From Phenylobacterium sp. (GTDB lineage Bacteria > Pseudomonadota > Alphaproteobacteria > Caulobacterales > Caulobacteraceae): a DNA stretch of 64,000 nt. The stretch lies in the NCBI GenBank assembly GCA_020402745.1, contig JADBYZ010000019.1, positions 30,189 through 94,188 on the forward strand, read 5' to 3'. The position numbers and the translations under genes were made by a program. The notes beneath the pieces are model-generated. The model had not been told where the DNA came from and made no database searches. It saw nothing but the letters and a program-made list of their open reading frames with translations. This document shows positions 1 through 9,733 of the stretch, in pieces; position 1 is the first letter of the stretch; each line of letters starts with the position of its first letter.

Positions 1-1117
<1,117 letters not shown>

Positions 1118-1174
1118 ATCTTGATCTCTCCGTTTAGGACGAGGGTTTTCGGAACTCCCGGGCCGGAGCCGCTG

Positions 1175-1201
1175 TTGGCAGCCTATGCGCCCGAGTGCTA
1201 A
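1175..1201. promoter_or_regulatory. CIRCE operator of groESL (HrcA site)
   Basis: Read on the minus strand, this is TTAGCACTC, nine bases, then GGCTGCCAA. The first arm is the exact CIRCE consensus. The second has three mismatches from GAGTGCTAA. The 9-base spacing is exact. The site starts about 10 bp downstream of the predicted -10 box, so bound HrcA would cover the transcription start. No hrcA gene is in the window. Confidence 0.85.
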
Positions 1202-1210
1202 CGCGCCGTG

Positions 1211-1239
1211 GAGGTAAGATCGGGGGCGCGCGGAGTCAA
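1211..1239 (-). promoter_or_regulatory. Probable groESL promoter
   Basis: On the minus strand, TTGACT (1234-1239) and TACCTC (1211-1216) are separated by 17 bp. The -35 is part of CTTGAC, which also resembles the CTTGAA-type -35 of heat-shock sigma factors, so a second overlapping RpoH promoter is possible. The CIRCE arm starts immediately downstream. Confidence 0.5.
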
Positions 1240-1338
1240 GCGCGGGCGGCGGAAACCGGCGCTCAGTTCCGGTTGGACCGGAGCCGCCGCCACCGCTAAG
1301 GTCGCGCCGAGCTGTGACGCCATAACAAGGAAACGCCC

Positions 1339-1761
1339 ATGCGCCGCGCGCCCGTGATCGCCGCCCTCTCGGCCCTCGCCCTCGCCCTGCCCGCTGTCGC
1401 CGAGACCTGGACGCCCTACACCGAACCTACGGATACGGGGCTCCAGTGGTCTTACGACGCCGATTACTCCTACCGTGACGCCGGGTCGGGCCGGATCGTG
1501 GTCATGACAGCCATTGGTAAGGTCGGCGCGACGCCCAGGATGGGCCCTTCCGCCCCCGGCGCCGCAGATGGGGTGGGTTTCGTCTACGCCCTGGACTGCA
1601 ATGCCAAGAACCTGATCCCCATGGGCGGCTACTCGCCGAAGAAGCCGCTCGAGATCGCCTCCAACTGGCGGGGCGTCGCCCCCAAGAAGGCGGACGGGGC
1701 CGACGATGCGGCTTTGATGCGCCAGGTCTGCGCGGCGTCGGCATCCCTCCCCACCCGGTAA
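1339..1761 (+). CDS. Small secreted protein of unknown function
   Basis: This encodes 140 residues with a clear Sec signal peptide ([21 protein letters not shown], cleavage probably after AVA, residues 19-21), so it is likely periplasmic. The mature part is about 118 residues with WTPYTEP, YSYRD and an MTAIG strand. Two cysteines (in YALDCN and RQVCAA) could pair. The spacing of strands plus a late Cys recalls the small surface-adhesin-E-like proteins, but I do not assign a function. It stands alone, preceded by AAGGAAACGCCC before the ATG, and converges on the acyl-CoA dehydrogenase gene. Confidence 0.75.
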   Translation: MRRAPVIAALSALALALPAVAETWTPYTEPTDTGLQWSYDADYSYRDAGSGRIVVMTAIGKVGATPRMGPSAPGAADGVGFVYALDCNAKNLIPMGGYSPKKPLEIASNWRGVAPKKADGADDAALMRQVCAASASLPTR

Positions 1762-1786
1762 ACGAGGGGGATTTTCTCACCGACCG

Positions 1787-1808
1787 GGGCGGCCCGTCAG
1801 AGCCGCCC
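1787..1808. terminator. Hairpin between convergent genes, possible terminator
   Basis: GGGCGGC (1787-1793) and GCCGCCC (1802-1808) form a perfect 7-bp stem with an 8-base loop, between the small secreted protein gene and the convergent acyl-CoA dehydrogenase gene. There is no clear U-tract on either side, so termination is inference. Confidence 0.4.
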
Positions 1809-1822
1809 TCTTCGTAGGATCC

Positions 1823-3121
1823 TCATCGCATGCCCACCGGAACCCGCTCAGCGTCACGCTCGGCGCGGATCTTCATCTGAAGGTCGCCGTACTTCGCCAG
1901 TTCCATGCGGGCGATGGTGCGATTATGGACCTCGTCCGGTCCGTCCGCCAGGCGCAGGGTGCGCTGGCTGGCATAGGCCTTGGCCAGGCCAAAGTCGCTG
2001 GTCACCCCGCCGCCGCCATGGGCCTGGATGGCGTCGTCGATGACCTTGATCGCCATGGTCGGCGCCTGGACCTTGATCATGGCGATCTCCATCCGGGCGA
2101 CCTTGTTCCCGGCCTTGTCCATCATGTCCGCCGCCTTGAGGCAGAGCAGGCGGGTCATCTCGATGTCGATACGGGCCCGGGCGATCCGCTCTTCCCAGAC
2201 CGAGTGCTCGGAGATGTACTTGCCGAAGGCCTTCCGGGTCATGAGGCGGCGGCACATCTTCTCCAGAGCCACCTCGGCGGCGCCAATGGTGCGCATGCAG
2301 TGATGAATGCGGCCCGGACCCAGGCGGGCCTGACTCATTTCGAAGCCCCGGCCCTCGCCCAGCACCAGGGACTCCGCCACGGGCACGCGGACATTCTCCA
2401 GCAGGACCTCGGCGTGGCCGTGCGGGGCGTCGTCATAGCCGAACACCGGCAGCATGCGCAGGACCTTGATCCCGGGCGTATCCAGGGGGACCAGCACCTG
2501 CGACTGCTGGGCGTGCAGGGCGGCCTCGGAATTGGTCTTCCCCATCACGATGGCGATCTTGCAGCGGGGGTCGCCCACGCCCGACGACCACCATTTGCGG
2601 CCATTGATCACATAGTGGTCGCCGTCCCGGTCGATGCGGGTCTCGATGTTCGTAGCGTCCGAGGAGGCCACCAGGGGCTCGGTCATCAGGAAGGCCGAGC
2701 GGATCTCGCCGCGCATCAGGGGCGCCAGCCAGCGGTCCTTCTGCTCGCGGGTCCCGAAGCGGTTCAGAACCTCCATGTTTCCGGTGTCCGGCGCCGAGCA
2801 GTTGAAGACCTCGGAGGCGAAGCTCACCCGCCCCATGATCTCGGCGATGGGGGCGTACTCCAGATTGGACAGCTGGACGCCTTCGAAGACGAAGGTGTCA
2901 TCCACGTGAGGATGGCCGGAGTCCGGCGGCATGAACATGTTCCAGAGACCCGCTGCGCGGGCCGTGGCCTTCAAGTCCTCGACGACCGGGATGACCTTCC
3001 AGGGATCGCCTTCGGCCTGCTGGGCCTCGTAGACGGGGACGGCGGGCAGGATGTGGGCGTCCATGAAGTCGCTGACGCGGCGGATGAGCGCCTTCTGGCG
3101 GGCGGAGTACTCAAAATCCAT
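1823..3121 (-). CDS. Acyl-CoA dehydrogenase family protein (ACAD10/11-like)
   Basis: This 432-residue flavoprotein would oxidise an acyl-CoA to the 2,3-enoyl-CoA, passing electrons to ETF. It shows the ACAD order: helical N domain, [18 protein letters not shown] in the beta domain (residues about 146-163, the FAD/substrate motif), and a C-terminal helical domain with [18 protein letters not shown]. The closing segment [20 protein letters not shown] is characteristic of the ACAD10/11-like branch. It is long for a classic 380-residue ACAD but normal for that branch. The substrate is not deducible. It is convergent with the preceding gene and divergent from the acetyltransferase. Confidence 0.93.
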   Translation of the reverse strand: MDFEYSARQKALIRRVSDFMDAHILPAVPVYEAQQAEGDPWKVIPVVEDLKATARAAGLWNMFMPPDSGHPHVDDTFVFEGVQLSNLEYAPIAEIMGRVSFASEVFNCSAPDTGNMEVLNRFGTREQKDRWLAPLMRGEIRSAFLMTEPLVASSDATNIETRIDRDGDHYVINGRKWWSSGVGDPRCKIAIVMGKTNSEAALHAQQSQVLVPLDTPGIKVLRMLPVFGYDDAPHGHAEVLLENVRVPVAESLVLGEGRGFEMSQARLGPGRIHHCMRTIGAAEVALEKMCRRLMTRKAFGKYISEHSVWEERIARARIDIEMTRLLCLKAADMMDKAGNKVARMEIAMIKVQAPTMAIKVIDDAIQAHGGGGVTSDFGLAKAYASQRTLRLADGPDEVHNRTIARMELAKYGDLQMKIRAERDAERVPVGMR

Positions 3122-3257
3122 GGCGGTCGCCTTTTCTTCAAGCGCCCGCCGAAGCGCCGGGGGTCGCCTTGCCGAAAGTCCAAGCTTGAGGGCTCAGCGT
3201 CCTTGATCTGGCTCAACCGGGGCTGGTCAATCCGGCAACAGCGCGCCAGCATGGGGC

Positions 3258-3860
3258 ATGGTCCCGGACTTTCCCCATCGCCCGCTCGCCAACGCCTTCG
3301 TGACCCTTGAGCCCCTGTCGGAGGTCCACCGGGAGCCGCTGCGCGCCGCCTGCGCCGCCGATCCGGAGATCTGGGAGGCCCAATACTCGCTCTCCCTCCT
3401 GGGCGAACACTTCGACCGATTCTGGACAGAGATGCGGCCCGCCGCCGCCGCCTCAGGCGCCTGGAGACACTTTGCGGTGATGAGCGGCGGCCGTTGTGTC
3501 GGGATCACGGCCTTTCTCAAGATCGACCCGGCCAACGCCGCCCTCGAGATCGGCCTGACCTACTACACGCCCGACGCGCGGGGCGGACCGGTCAATCCCG
3601 CCGCCAAGCGGCTCCTTCTCGGCGAGGCCTTCGACGCCGGCTTCGGCAGGGTCCAGTTCCACGTGGACGAGACCAACGCCCGGTCCCGCGCCGCCGTCCT
3701 GAAGCTGGGAGCCACCTTCGAGGGGATACAGCGCTGGGACCGGATCGTCTGGACCGGCCGCCGACGCAGCACGGCGGTCTACTCCGTCATCGCCCCCGAA
3801 TGGCCCGCCGTACGCGAGGGCCTGGACCGGCGGCTCGCCGCCTTCGGGCCCGGGGCCTGA
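3258..3860 (+). CDS. GNAT family N-acetyltransferase (RimJ/RimL-like)
   Basis: A 200-residue GNAT-fold protein transferring an acetyl group from acetyl-CoA. The opening MVPDFPHRPLANAFVTLEPL and the motif LEIGLTYYTPDARGGPVNPA (about 97-116) resemble the RimJ/RimL subgroup. The stretch VQFHVDETNARSRAAVLKLG (about 133-152), with N-x-x-S-x-x-x-x-x-K-L-G, is the usual C-terminal GNAT motif. The target could be a protein N-terminus or a small molecule. Its 3' end faces the broken SDR gene 16 bp away. Confidence 0.85.
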   Translation: MVPDFPHRPLANAFVTLEPLSEVHREPLRAACAADPEIWEAQYSLSLLGEHFDRFWTEMRPAAAASGAWRHFAVMSGGRCVGITAFLKIDPANAALEIGLTYYTPDARGGPVNPAAKRLLLGEAFDAGFGRVQFHVDETNARSRAAVLKLGATFEGIQRWDRIVWTGRRRSTAVYSVIAPEWPAVREGLDRRLAAFGPGA

Positions 3861-3876
3861 AGGTGGCGGGGCAGGA

Positions 3877-4755
3877 TCAGCGGACCGGCGCAGTCCGGGT
3901 CTGGCTCTCCGCGAAGAAGACCTGGGCGGCATGCTCCGCCACCTCCTGGGCTGTGTAGGGCCGGCCCGGCTGGAAGCCCTCCGTCTCCAGCATCTTGATC
4001 TCGCGCACGCCGCGGGAAGAGACCCCCAACACCTTGCCGGTGTGGTCGGCCGCCAGGTCCGAGACCATGTAGAGCACGCCTGGCGCCACGTTCTCGGGCA
4101 GGCTCAGCGGATCCGGCTCGCGGCCGGCGCGACCTGGCAGGTCGGAGGTCATGCGGGTGTAGGCGCCGGGCGCCAGGCCCATGACCCGGATGCCGTACTT
4201 GCGGCCCTCGATGGCCAGGACGCGCATGAAGCCATAGATGCCCGCCTTGGCCGCCCCATAGTTCGACTGGCCGAAGTTGCCATAGAGGCCCGACGTCGAG
4301 CTGGTCATGACGATGACCCCGGGGCGACCATTGTCCTTCAGCCACTTCCAGACCGGCAGGGTGCAGCAGTAGGTCCCCTTCAGGTGGACCTTCACCACCA
4401 GGTCCCAGTCCGCTTCGGTGGTGTTGGCGAAGGACTTGTCGCGCAGGATGCCGGCGTTGCAGACGAGGATGTCGGCCTGGCCGAAGGCGTCCAGGGCGGT
4501 CTACAGGATGTTCTCGCCGCCCGCCAGGGTCGAAACGTCGTCGCCGTTGGCCACCGCCCTGCCGCCCTCGGCGAGGATCTCGTTGACCACCTTCTGCGCC
4601 GCGCTGACCGAGCCGTCCCCCGATCCATCACGGGCGCCGCCCAGATCATTGGCAACCACGGCGGCCCCTTCCCGCGCGAAGAGCCGGGCGTAGGCCTCTC
4701 CGAGCCCGCCGCCCGCGCCTGTGATGATGGCCACCTTACCGTCGAGCAGTCCCAT
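3877..4755 (-). pseudogene. SDR-family oxidoreductase interrupted by an in-frame amber codon
   Basis: The full reading frame (292 sense positions) matches short-chain dehydrogenases of the 3-hydroxyacyl-CoA/17-beta-HSD type IV group. It has GAGGGLGEAYARLFAREGA (NAD-binding, residues about 13-31), VANDLGG, NAGILRDKSF and SNYGAAKAG (catalytic Tyr and Lys). The frame is broken at 4501-4503 by TAG after GGENIL, and the same frame continues TALDAFGQADILVCNAG with no frameshift. A CAG-to-TAG change (Gln) would explain it. As written, only an 84-residue fragment would be made. Reinitiation at 4398 would give a protein without the cofactor site. A base-call error is possible. The start ATG follows GGGAGACGCACC. 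Confidence 0.8.
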
Positions 4756-4791
4756 GGTGCGTCTCCCTAAGGTTTTCTGAAGAGCCCACTT

Positions 4792-4864
4792 TCCAACCGG
4801 TCCGAGGGGGAGTCGAGTCCGGGTCGGCGCCCTGCTTTCCGACTCCACAAGCGTCCCGGTTGGA
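4792..4864. repeat. Near-concentric inverted repeats in divergent intergenic region
   Basis: An outer 9-bp pair, TCCAACCGG (4792-4800) and CCGGTTGGA (4856-4864), encloses an inner 7-bp pair, GGAGTCG (4809-4815) and CGACTCC (4840-4846). Their centres differ by half a base. The structure lies between the divergent starts of the broken SDR gene and the MFS gene, so it could be an operator or a leader hairpin. Function is unknown. Confidence 0.5.
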
Positions 4865-4918
4865 GTAGGCTCCCGGGACAGCCAGCGCACCAGACGCTGG
4901 CGACGGGGGGAAAACGCC

Positions 4919-6382
4919 GTGTCCGCAAACCTACCAGCCGGCGAGGCCCATGGGCCGGGCGCCGTCGTCGATTCCCCCATTGCCGCTGAACTTGCCGGAG
5001 ATGGCCGCATGAACCGCGGGGCGGTCGCCTGGTCGCTCTTCGAGGGCGCCCGCAACCCCTATGTTGTCCTGGTCACCATCTACATCTTCGCCCCCTACAT
5101 CGCCTCGGTGATGATCGGCGATCCCGTGAAGGGCCAGGCGGTGATCTCCCAGTGGAGCCAGTATTCGGGCTGGATCATCATGGCCACTGCGCCCTTTCTG
5201 GGGGCCTCCATCGACCAGCTGGGCGGCCGCAAGCTCTGGCTGGGCCTGGTGGTCGCCGCCATGGTCCCGATGATGGCGGCGCTCTGGTGGGCCAAACCGG
5301 ATGGGTCAGGCCTGTCGGTCACTGTCACCATGCTGCTCATCACCCTGATCGGCCTGGGCTTCGCCTTCTCTGAGGTGCTCCACAATTCTCTGCTCATCCG
5401 GGCGGCGGGCATGCGGGCGGCGCACAAGGCCTCCGGTCTTGCTCTCGCCCTGGGCAATGGCATCTCCGTCCTGGCCCTGGCCTTCACCGCCTGGGCCTTC
5501 GCCCTTCCCGGCCGGGTCGACTGGGCCTGGGTGCCCAAGGCGCCCCTCTTCGGCCTGGACACCGCCGCCCATGAGCACGAGCGGATCGTCGCCCTCATGG
5601 CGGCGGGCATCTTCGCGATCGGCGCCCTTCCCCTGTTCCTCTTCACGCCAGACGCGCCGCGGACGGAAATCCCCGTTCTGCGAGCCTTCCGGAACGGGGC
5701 CCGCCAGCTCTGGGAGATGCTCGCCACTGTCCGCAACTACCGGGATGCGGCCATCTATCTTGTCAGCCGGATGGCCTTCGTCGACGGCATGAACGCCATT
5801 CTCATCTACGCCGGCGTCTACGCGGTCGGCGTCATGAAGTGGCAGGCCCTTGAGATGTTGGCCTACGGAATTCTGCTTTCCGTTCTGGCCGTCCTGGGCG
5901 GCTTCACCGGGCGCTGGATGGACGCCGCCCTTGGCCCCAAGAACGCCCTGCGGGTGGCCATCTTCATGTCTATCCTCGGCATTGTCGCCATGCTGGGCAT
6001 GTCGCCGACGCGGATTCTCTTCTTCTGGACCTTCGATCCCTCGGCCTACCCGCCGGTATGGGAGGGTCCGGTCTTCCGCACCCTGCCCGAGGTGATTTTC
6101 CTGCTGATTGGCTTTGTGAACGCTGTCTTCATCACCGCCCAGTACGCCTCGGCGCGCACCATGCTGACCCGGCTGACCCCCCCGGACAAGACGGGAGCCT
6201 TCTTCGGCGTCTACGCCCTCTCCGGCGTCGCCACCGGCTGGCTGGGCCCCATGATGGTGAACTTCGGCACCAATCTGACCCGAACACAACAGGGGGGTTT
6301 CGCTACGGTTATCATTCTGCTGGTCGCTGGCCTGATCGGGCTCGGATTTGTCCGGGGCGGGGGGAAAACTCTCGAGGTCTGA
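4919..6382 (+). CDS. MFS transporter, UMF1/Atg22-like
   Basis: A 487-residue, about 12-segment inner-membrane permease. The motif AWSLFEGARNPYVVLVTIYI near the N terminus and the overall pattern resemble the UMF1 (Atg22-like) branch of the major facilitator superfamily. GASIDQLGGRKLWLG (about 97-111) is the inter-helix motif A. The substrate is unknown. The start given is GTG at 4919 behind a GGGGGG run. ATG at 5009 (MNRGAVAW), with GGAG eight bases upstream, is an equally plausible start that would remove a 30-residue charged extension. It is divergent from the SDR gene. Confidence 0.88.
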   Translation: MSANLPAGEAHGPGAVVDSPIAAELAGDGRMNRGAVAWSLFEGARNPYVVLVTIYIFAPYIASVMIGDPVKGQAVISQWSQYSGWIIMATAPFLGASIDQLGGRKLWLGLVVAAMVPMMAALWWAKPDGSGLSVTVTMLLITLIGLGFAFSEVLHNSLLIRAAGMRAAHKASGLALALGNGISVLALAFTAWAFALPGRVDWAWVPKAPLFGLDTAAHEHERIVALMAAGIFAIGALPLFLFTPDAPRTEIPVLRAFRNGARQLWEMLATVRNYRDAAIYLVSRMAFVDGMNAILIYAGVYAVGVMKWQALEMLAYGILLSVLAVLGGFTGRWMDAALGPKNALRVAIFMSILGIVAMLGMSPTRILFFWTFDPSAYPPVWEGPVFRTLPEVIFLLIGFVNAVFITAQYASARTMLTRLTPPDKTGAFFGVYALSGVATGWLGPMMVNFGTNLTRTQQGGFATVIILLVAGLIGLGFVRGGGKTLEV

Positions 6383-6464
6383 TGTTTTATCCGCGGTAAT
6401 TTTTACTGTTAACTATATCTGTAAACCTTATTGCGCGAACTCTTGTTGGCTGTTTTACATAGAA

Positions 6465-6479
6465 TTTACTTCTCGTTAA
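6465..6479 (+). promoter_or_regulatory. Possible CtrA box upstream of the Flp-like gene
   Basis: TTTA, seven bases, TTAA (6465-6468 and 6476-6479) matches the CtrA consensus TTAA-N7-TTAA at seven of eight positions. It lies in a conspicuously AT-rich stretch (about 6383-6480) within a very GC-rich chromosome, about 100 bp before the pilin-like gene. A second, weaker match starts at 6409 (TTAA-N7-TGTA). Regulation is inference. Confidence 0.4.
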
Positions 6480-6576
6480 CTTATCCCGGACAAGTGTGAT
6501 CGCGAGTGCGCGGGGAAGCTGAAAGGCTCAAACGGGGCGTGGGGACTCCCGCCCTCCCGTGACACGGGAGAACAGA

Positions 6577-6747
6577 ATGTCCAGGTTGCTCGCCAGGGTC
6601 CTCCGGCAGGAGGCCTCTGCACCGGTTGTCGAATACGGGGTCGTCGCGGCCCTGGTCGCGGCTGTGCTTCTGGCGGCCGCCAGCCTCAGCCCGGCCCGCC
6701 AGCCGAGCCCGGACCCGCCGCCGTCCCTTCGCGCCGATCCTCACTGA
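6577..6747 (+). CDS. Flp/Fap-type pilin-like small protein
   Basis: A 56-residue protein with a short basic N terminus (MSRLLARVLRQEASAP), then VVEYGVVAALVAAVLLAAA. That is the E-Y-G plus hydrophobic helix signature of Flp type IVb pilins. The residue where prepilin peptidase normally cuts after Gly is Ser here (EASAPVVEYG against ESGATAIEYG), and the C-terminal 20 residues are Pro-rich and unlike pilins. GGGAG lies 6 bases before the ATG. No cpa/tad genes are nearby. It may be an orphan or degenerating pilin paralogue, or a small membrane protein derived from one. Confidence 0.65.
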   Translation: MSRLLARVLRQEASAPVVEYGVVAALVAAVLLAAASLSPARQPSPDPPPSLRADPH

Positions 6748-6832
6748 TTCCCGCGCCGCCCGCCGCCCGTTGCGGCCGGGAGCGCTTTGGCCCAAATGAC
6801 CCCCAGGGCCCGTGAGGGGCGAAACCGGGGAC

Positions 6833-8218
6833 ATGATGATGGCCGTCACTTACACGCCTGAAGCCGGGGAGACGCCCGTTCCGCTCATCGCCCTCTGCGA
6901 GGAGGACCTGTCCGCCTGGCGCGAAGACGCCTCGCCCCTGGAGCAGGGACTTGCGGGCGCGGACTTCCGGGCCCGGCCGGGCCAGGTGGTCATCGTCCCG
7001 GGGCCAGACGGGAAGCCGGCCCGGATTCTGCTCGGACTCGGCGCCTCGCCCGGCGAAGCTTCCGCCTTCCGGACCCTCGCCGGGCGCCTGCCGCCGGGCG
7101 AGTTCCGGCTGGAAGGCCGGCCCAGCGGCCTGGAGCCGACAGATGCGGCCCTGGCCTTCGCCCTGGGCCTCTACCGCTTCGAGCGTTACCGGCGCCGAGA
7201 AACCGCGCCTCCGCAGCTGTTCGTCCCGGGCGCCGATGTGGCCGAGGTCGAAAGCCTGGCGGAGGCCTGCGCCCTCGCCCGGGACCTGATCAACACGCCC
7301 GCCAACGATCTGGGGCCGGCCGAGCTCGAGGGGGCGGCCCGAGAGCTGGCGGGCCGCTTCGGCGCAGGGATCGAGGTGATCGCCGGGGACGAGCTCCTGG
7401 CGAAGGGGTATCCCGCCGTTCACGCGGTGGGGCGGGCGGCGGCCCCCGGCCGGGAGCCGCGGATGATCGAGATCACCTGGGGCGAGGCAGGGCGACCGGG
7501 GCTCGTCCTCGTCGGCAAGGGCGTGATGTTCGACACCGGAGGCCTCGACCTCAAGCCCTCCGCCGGCATGCGGCTGATGAAGAAGGACATGGGCGGGGCG
7601 GCGCATGTCCTGGCCCTGGGCGCCATGGTCATGGAGGCCCGCCTGCCGGTGCGGCTCTCCATCCTGGTTCCGACCGTGGAGAACGCCGTCAGCGGCGACG
7701 CCATGCGTCCCGGCGACGTCCTGGCCACGCGCAAAGGCCTGAGCGTCGAGGTCGGGAACACCGACGCCGAGGGACGCCTGATCCTCGCCGACGCCCTCAC
7801 CCGGGCCTCGGAGCTCTCCCCTGACCTCACCCTCGACCTGGCCACCCTGACCGGCGCCGCCCGGGTCGCCCTGGGGCCCCAGTTGCCGCCCTTCTTCACA
7901 GACGATGACGACCTCGCCGCCGCCATCGAGGCGGGCGCGCGCAAGGCTTCCGATCCGGTCTGGCGGCTCCCCCTGTGGAAGGGGTACCTGCCCTCCCTGG
8001 AGACTGAGATCGCCGACCTCAAGAACGACCCGGACGCCTGGGCCCAGGCGGGCGCCATGACTGCGGCCCTCTTCCTGCAGAAGTTCGCCCCCGCCGGCGC
8101 CTGGGCCCATTTCGACATCTTCGCCTGGAACCCGCGGGCCCAGCCCGGATACCCGGCCGGCGGGGAGGCCCAGGCCATCCGGGGGCTCTTCGCCATGCTG
8201 AAGGCCCGTTACGCGTGA
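6833..8218 (+). CDS. Leucyl aminopeptidase (M17 family)
   Basis: A cytosolic two-metal aminopeptidase of about 460 residues that removes N-terminal amino acids. The C-terminal catalytic domain shows VGKGVMFDTGGLDLKPS (about 226-242, metal-binding Lys and Asp) and the M17 signature NTDAEGRLILADAL (about 308-321). The N-terminal half is the variable P-loop-like M17 domain. Three consecutive ATG codons (6833, 6836, 6839) occur. GGGG at 6827-6830 suits the second or third best. The next gene overlaps by 4 bp (GTGA), so the two are translationally coupled. Confidence 0.94.
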   Translation: MMMAVTYTPEAGETPVPLIALCEEDLSAWREDASPLEQGLAGADFRARPGQVVIVPGPDGKPARILLGLGASPGEASAFRTLAGRLPPGEFRLEGRPSGLEPTDAALAFALGLYRFERYRRRETAPPQLFVPGADVAEVESLAEACALARDLINTPANDLGPAELEGAARELAGRFGAGIEVIAGDELLAKGYPAVHAVGRAAAPGREPRMIEITWGEAGRPGLVLVGKGVMFDTGGLDLKPSAGMRLMKKDMGGAAHVLALGAMVMEARLPVRLSILVPTVENAVSGDAMRPGDVLATRKGLSVEVGNTDAEGRLILADALTRASELSPDLTLDLATLTGAARVALGPQLPPFFTDDDDLAAAIEAGARKASDPVWRLPLWKGYLPSLETEIADLKNDPDAWAQAGAMTAALFLQKFAPAGAWAHFDIFAWNPRAQPGYPAGGEAQAIRGLFAMLKARYA

Positions 8219-9075
8219 GGCCCGACCCCCGCCTCACCCTCGCCCGGCCGGACCTCGCCGCCGGCGACCTTGAGGGCCGCCTGGACGCCCGGCGGTTCGC
8301 GCGCCCCCGCCGGATGCAGGTCGTCGTACCCGCTGCGGCCATCCGCCGCGAACCCCGACCGGACGCAGAGCAGCTGGACCAGGTGCTGCTGGGGGAGCGC
8401 TTCGATGTCCTGGAGACCCGCGACGGGTACGCCTGGGGGCAGGCGGTGCGGGACGGGTATGTCGGACACCTGGCCTTCGGCGCCCTGGTTCCGGAAGGCG
8501 CGCCGCCGACACATTGGGTCAGGGTTCCCCTGACCTACGGGTTCGAAGCCCCGACCATCAAGTCGCGACCCACGGGCCCGATCTCCCTGAACAGCCTGGT
8601 GACCGTCACGGCCCGGGAGGGACGACTGGTGCAGTGCGACGCGGGCTTCTGGCTCCCGGAGTCCCACCTGTCGTCCCTGGGCGACGTCGCCGGCGACCCC
8701 GCCGGGATCGCCGAGGCGCACCTCGGCGCCGCCTACCTCTGGGGCGGACGGGAGGGATGCGGGATCGACTGCTCAGGCCTTATCCTCCAGGCGCTCCTCG
8801 CCTGTGGCCGCGCTTGCCCGCGGGACTCAGACCTGCAGCAGACCCTTGGCGCGCCCGTGGCGGCGGGGGATCTGGAACGGGGGGATCTGGTCTTCTGGAA
8901 GGGTCATGTGGCCATCCTTGTAGACGGCGCCCAGATCATCCACGCCAACGCCCATCACATGGCGGTGGCGCAGGAGCCCCTGAGGGAGGCGATCGAGAGA
9001 ATTCGCAGTTCGGGCGGCGGCGACCCTACCGCCTACAGGCGACCCCTGGCGCGGACCCGACCGGGTCCGGCCTGA
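8215..9075 (+). CDS. NlpC/P60 family cell-wall endopeptidase with SH3 domain
   Basis: A 286-residue putative peptidoglycan hydrolase cleaving within stem peptides. A bacterial SH3-type region (about 40-150) precedes an NlpC/P60 domain. That domain has catalytic Cys in CGIDCSGLILQALL (about 184), His in WKGHVAIL (about 230) and a third residue in HANAHHMAV. There is no signal peptide, so it acts inside the cell or on imported peptides, as expected for the dipeptidyl-peptidase VI-like group. The start is GTG, overlapping the aminopeptidase stop by 4 bp. Pairing with an aminopeptidase suggests muropeptide recycling (inference). Confidence 0.9.
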   Translation: MRPDPRLTLARPDLAAGDLEGRLDARRFARPRRMQVVVPAAAIRREPRPDAEQLDQVLLGERFDVLETRDGYAWGQAVRDGYVGHLAFGALVPEGAPPTHWVRVPLTYGFEAPTIKSRPTGPISLNSLVTVTAREGRLVQCDAGFWLPESHLSSLGDVAGDPAGIAEAHLGAAYLWGGREGCGIDCSGLILQALLACGRACPRDSDLQQTLGAPVAAGDLERGDLVFWKGHVAILVDGAQIIHANAHHMAVAQEPLREAIERIRSSGGGDPTAYRRPLARTRPGPA

Positions 9076-9102
9076 GCCTGACCGACCGCAGTAATCAGGC
9101 CG
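9068..9102. terminator. Inverted repeat carrying both stop codons of a convergent pair
   Basis: CGGCCTGA (9068-9075) and TCAGGCCG (9095-9102) are perfect 8-bp arms. The TGA of the NlpC gene ends one arm and the TGA of the cytochrome gene (read on the minus strand) begins the other. The loop is 19 bases. A bidirectional transcription-end signal is inferred. Confidence 0.45.
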
Positions 9103-9733
9103 CGGGCTTGGCGGCGGGATCCGCCGCAGGAGCCGCATCGGCAGGTGCGGCGGCCTCGGCGGGAGCCGCTGCAGGCGCCGCCGCCGCGGGGTTCGGAGCC
9201 GGCAGGGGCAGGCTGCCGCCCTGAGCGCGCAGGTAGGCAATCATGTTGACCCGGTCCTCGGACTTCTTGAGGCCGACGAAGGACATCTTGGTGCCCGGAA
9301 CATACTTCTGGGGCGCCCTCAGGTACTCGTAGAGTTGAAGGTCGTCCCAGACGGCCTGCTTGGCTCCAAATTCCGTCATGGCCGCTGAATAGGCGTAGCC
9401 GGCGTGCGTCCCGGGCTTAAGACCGACAACGCCCCAGAGGTTGGGGCCAATGCCGTTGGCGCCGCCATTGGCGATGTTGTGGCAGGCCTGGCACTTGGCG
9501 AAGACGGCCTCGCCGGCCTTTACGTCGGCGATTGGAAGAACGGTCCCGAAATCAGGAATCACCTCGGCGACGGCCGCCTCGCCGCCACCTTCAACGGTCG
9601 CCTCGATCAGATAGCCGGGCTTCTCCGGCGCCTCGACATTGAAGAGCCCCGTCGTGACTTCCCGAAGCCCGACGATGGCCAGGGCCGTCGCGAGCCCGGC
9701 GCCGGCGATCATGTTAAAGTTCAGATTGCTCAT
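9095..9733 (-). CDS. Membrane-anchored c-type cytochrome (class I)
   Basis: A 212-residue cytochrome c. An N-terminal uncleaved hydrophobic segment (MIAGAGLATALAIVGL, about 7-22) anchors it on the periplasmic side. Haem attaches at CQACH (about 80-84), and a distal Met is available in PGTKMSFVGL. The pattern matches the CycM/cytochrome c552 family that carries electrons between the bc1 complex and cytochrome oxidase. The C terminus is a low-complexity Ala/Pro tail of about 35 residues. The start chosen (MSNLNF) follows GGGACG. It is divergent from kdsB. Confidence 0.93.
   Translation of the reverse strand: MSNLNFNMIAGAGLATALAIVGLREVTTGLFNVEAPEKPGYLIEATVEGGGEAAVAEVIPDFGTVLPIADVKAGEAVFAKCQACHNIANGGANGIGPNLWGVVGLKPGTHAGYAYSAAMTEFGAKQAVWDDLQLYEYLRAPQKYVPGTKMSFVGLKKSEDRVNMIAYLRAQGGSLPLPAPNPAAAAPAAAPAEAAAPADAAPAADPAAKPAA

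Noticed and set aside
8541-8562. GGGTTCGAAGCCCC resembling a tRNA T-arm
   Set aside because: It lies inside the NlpC/P60 coding frame and no acceptor, D or anticodon arms fit around it.
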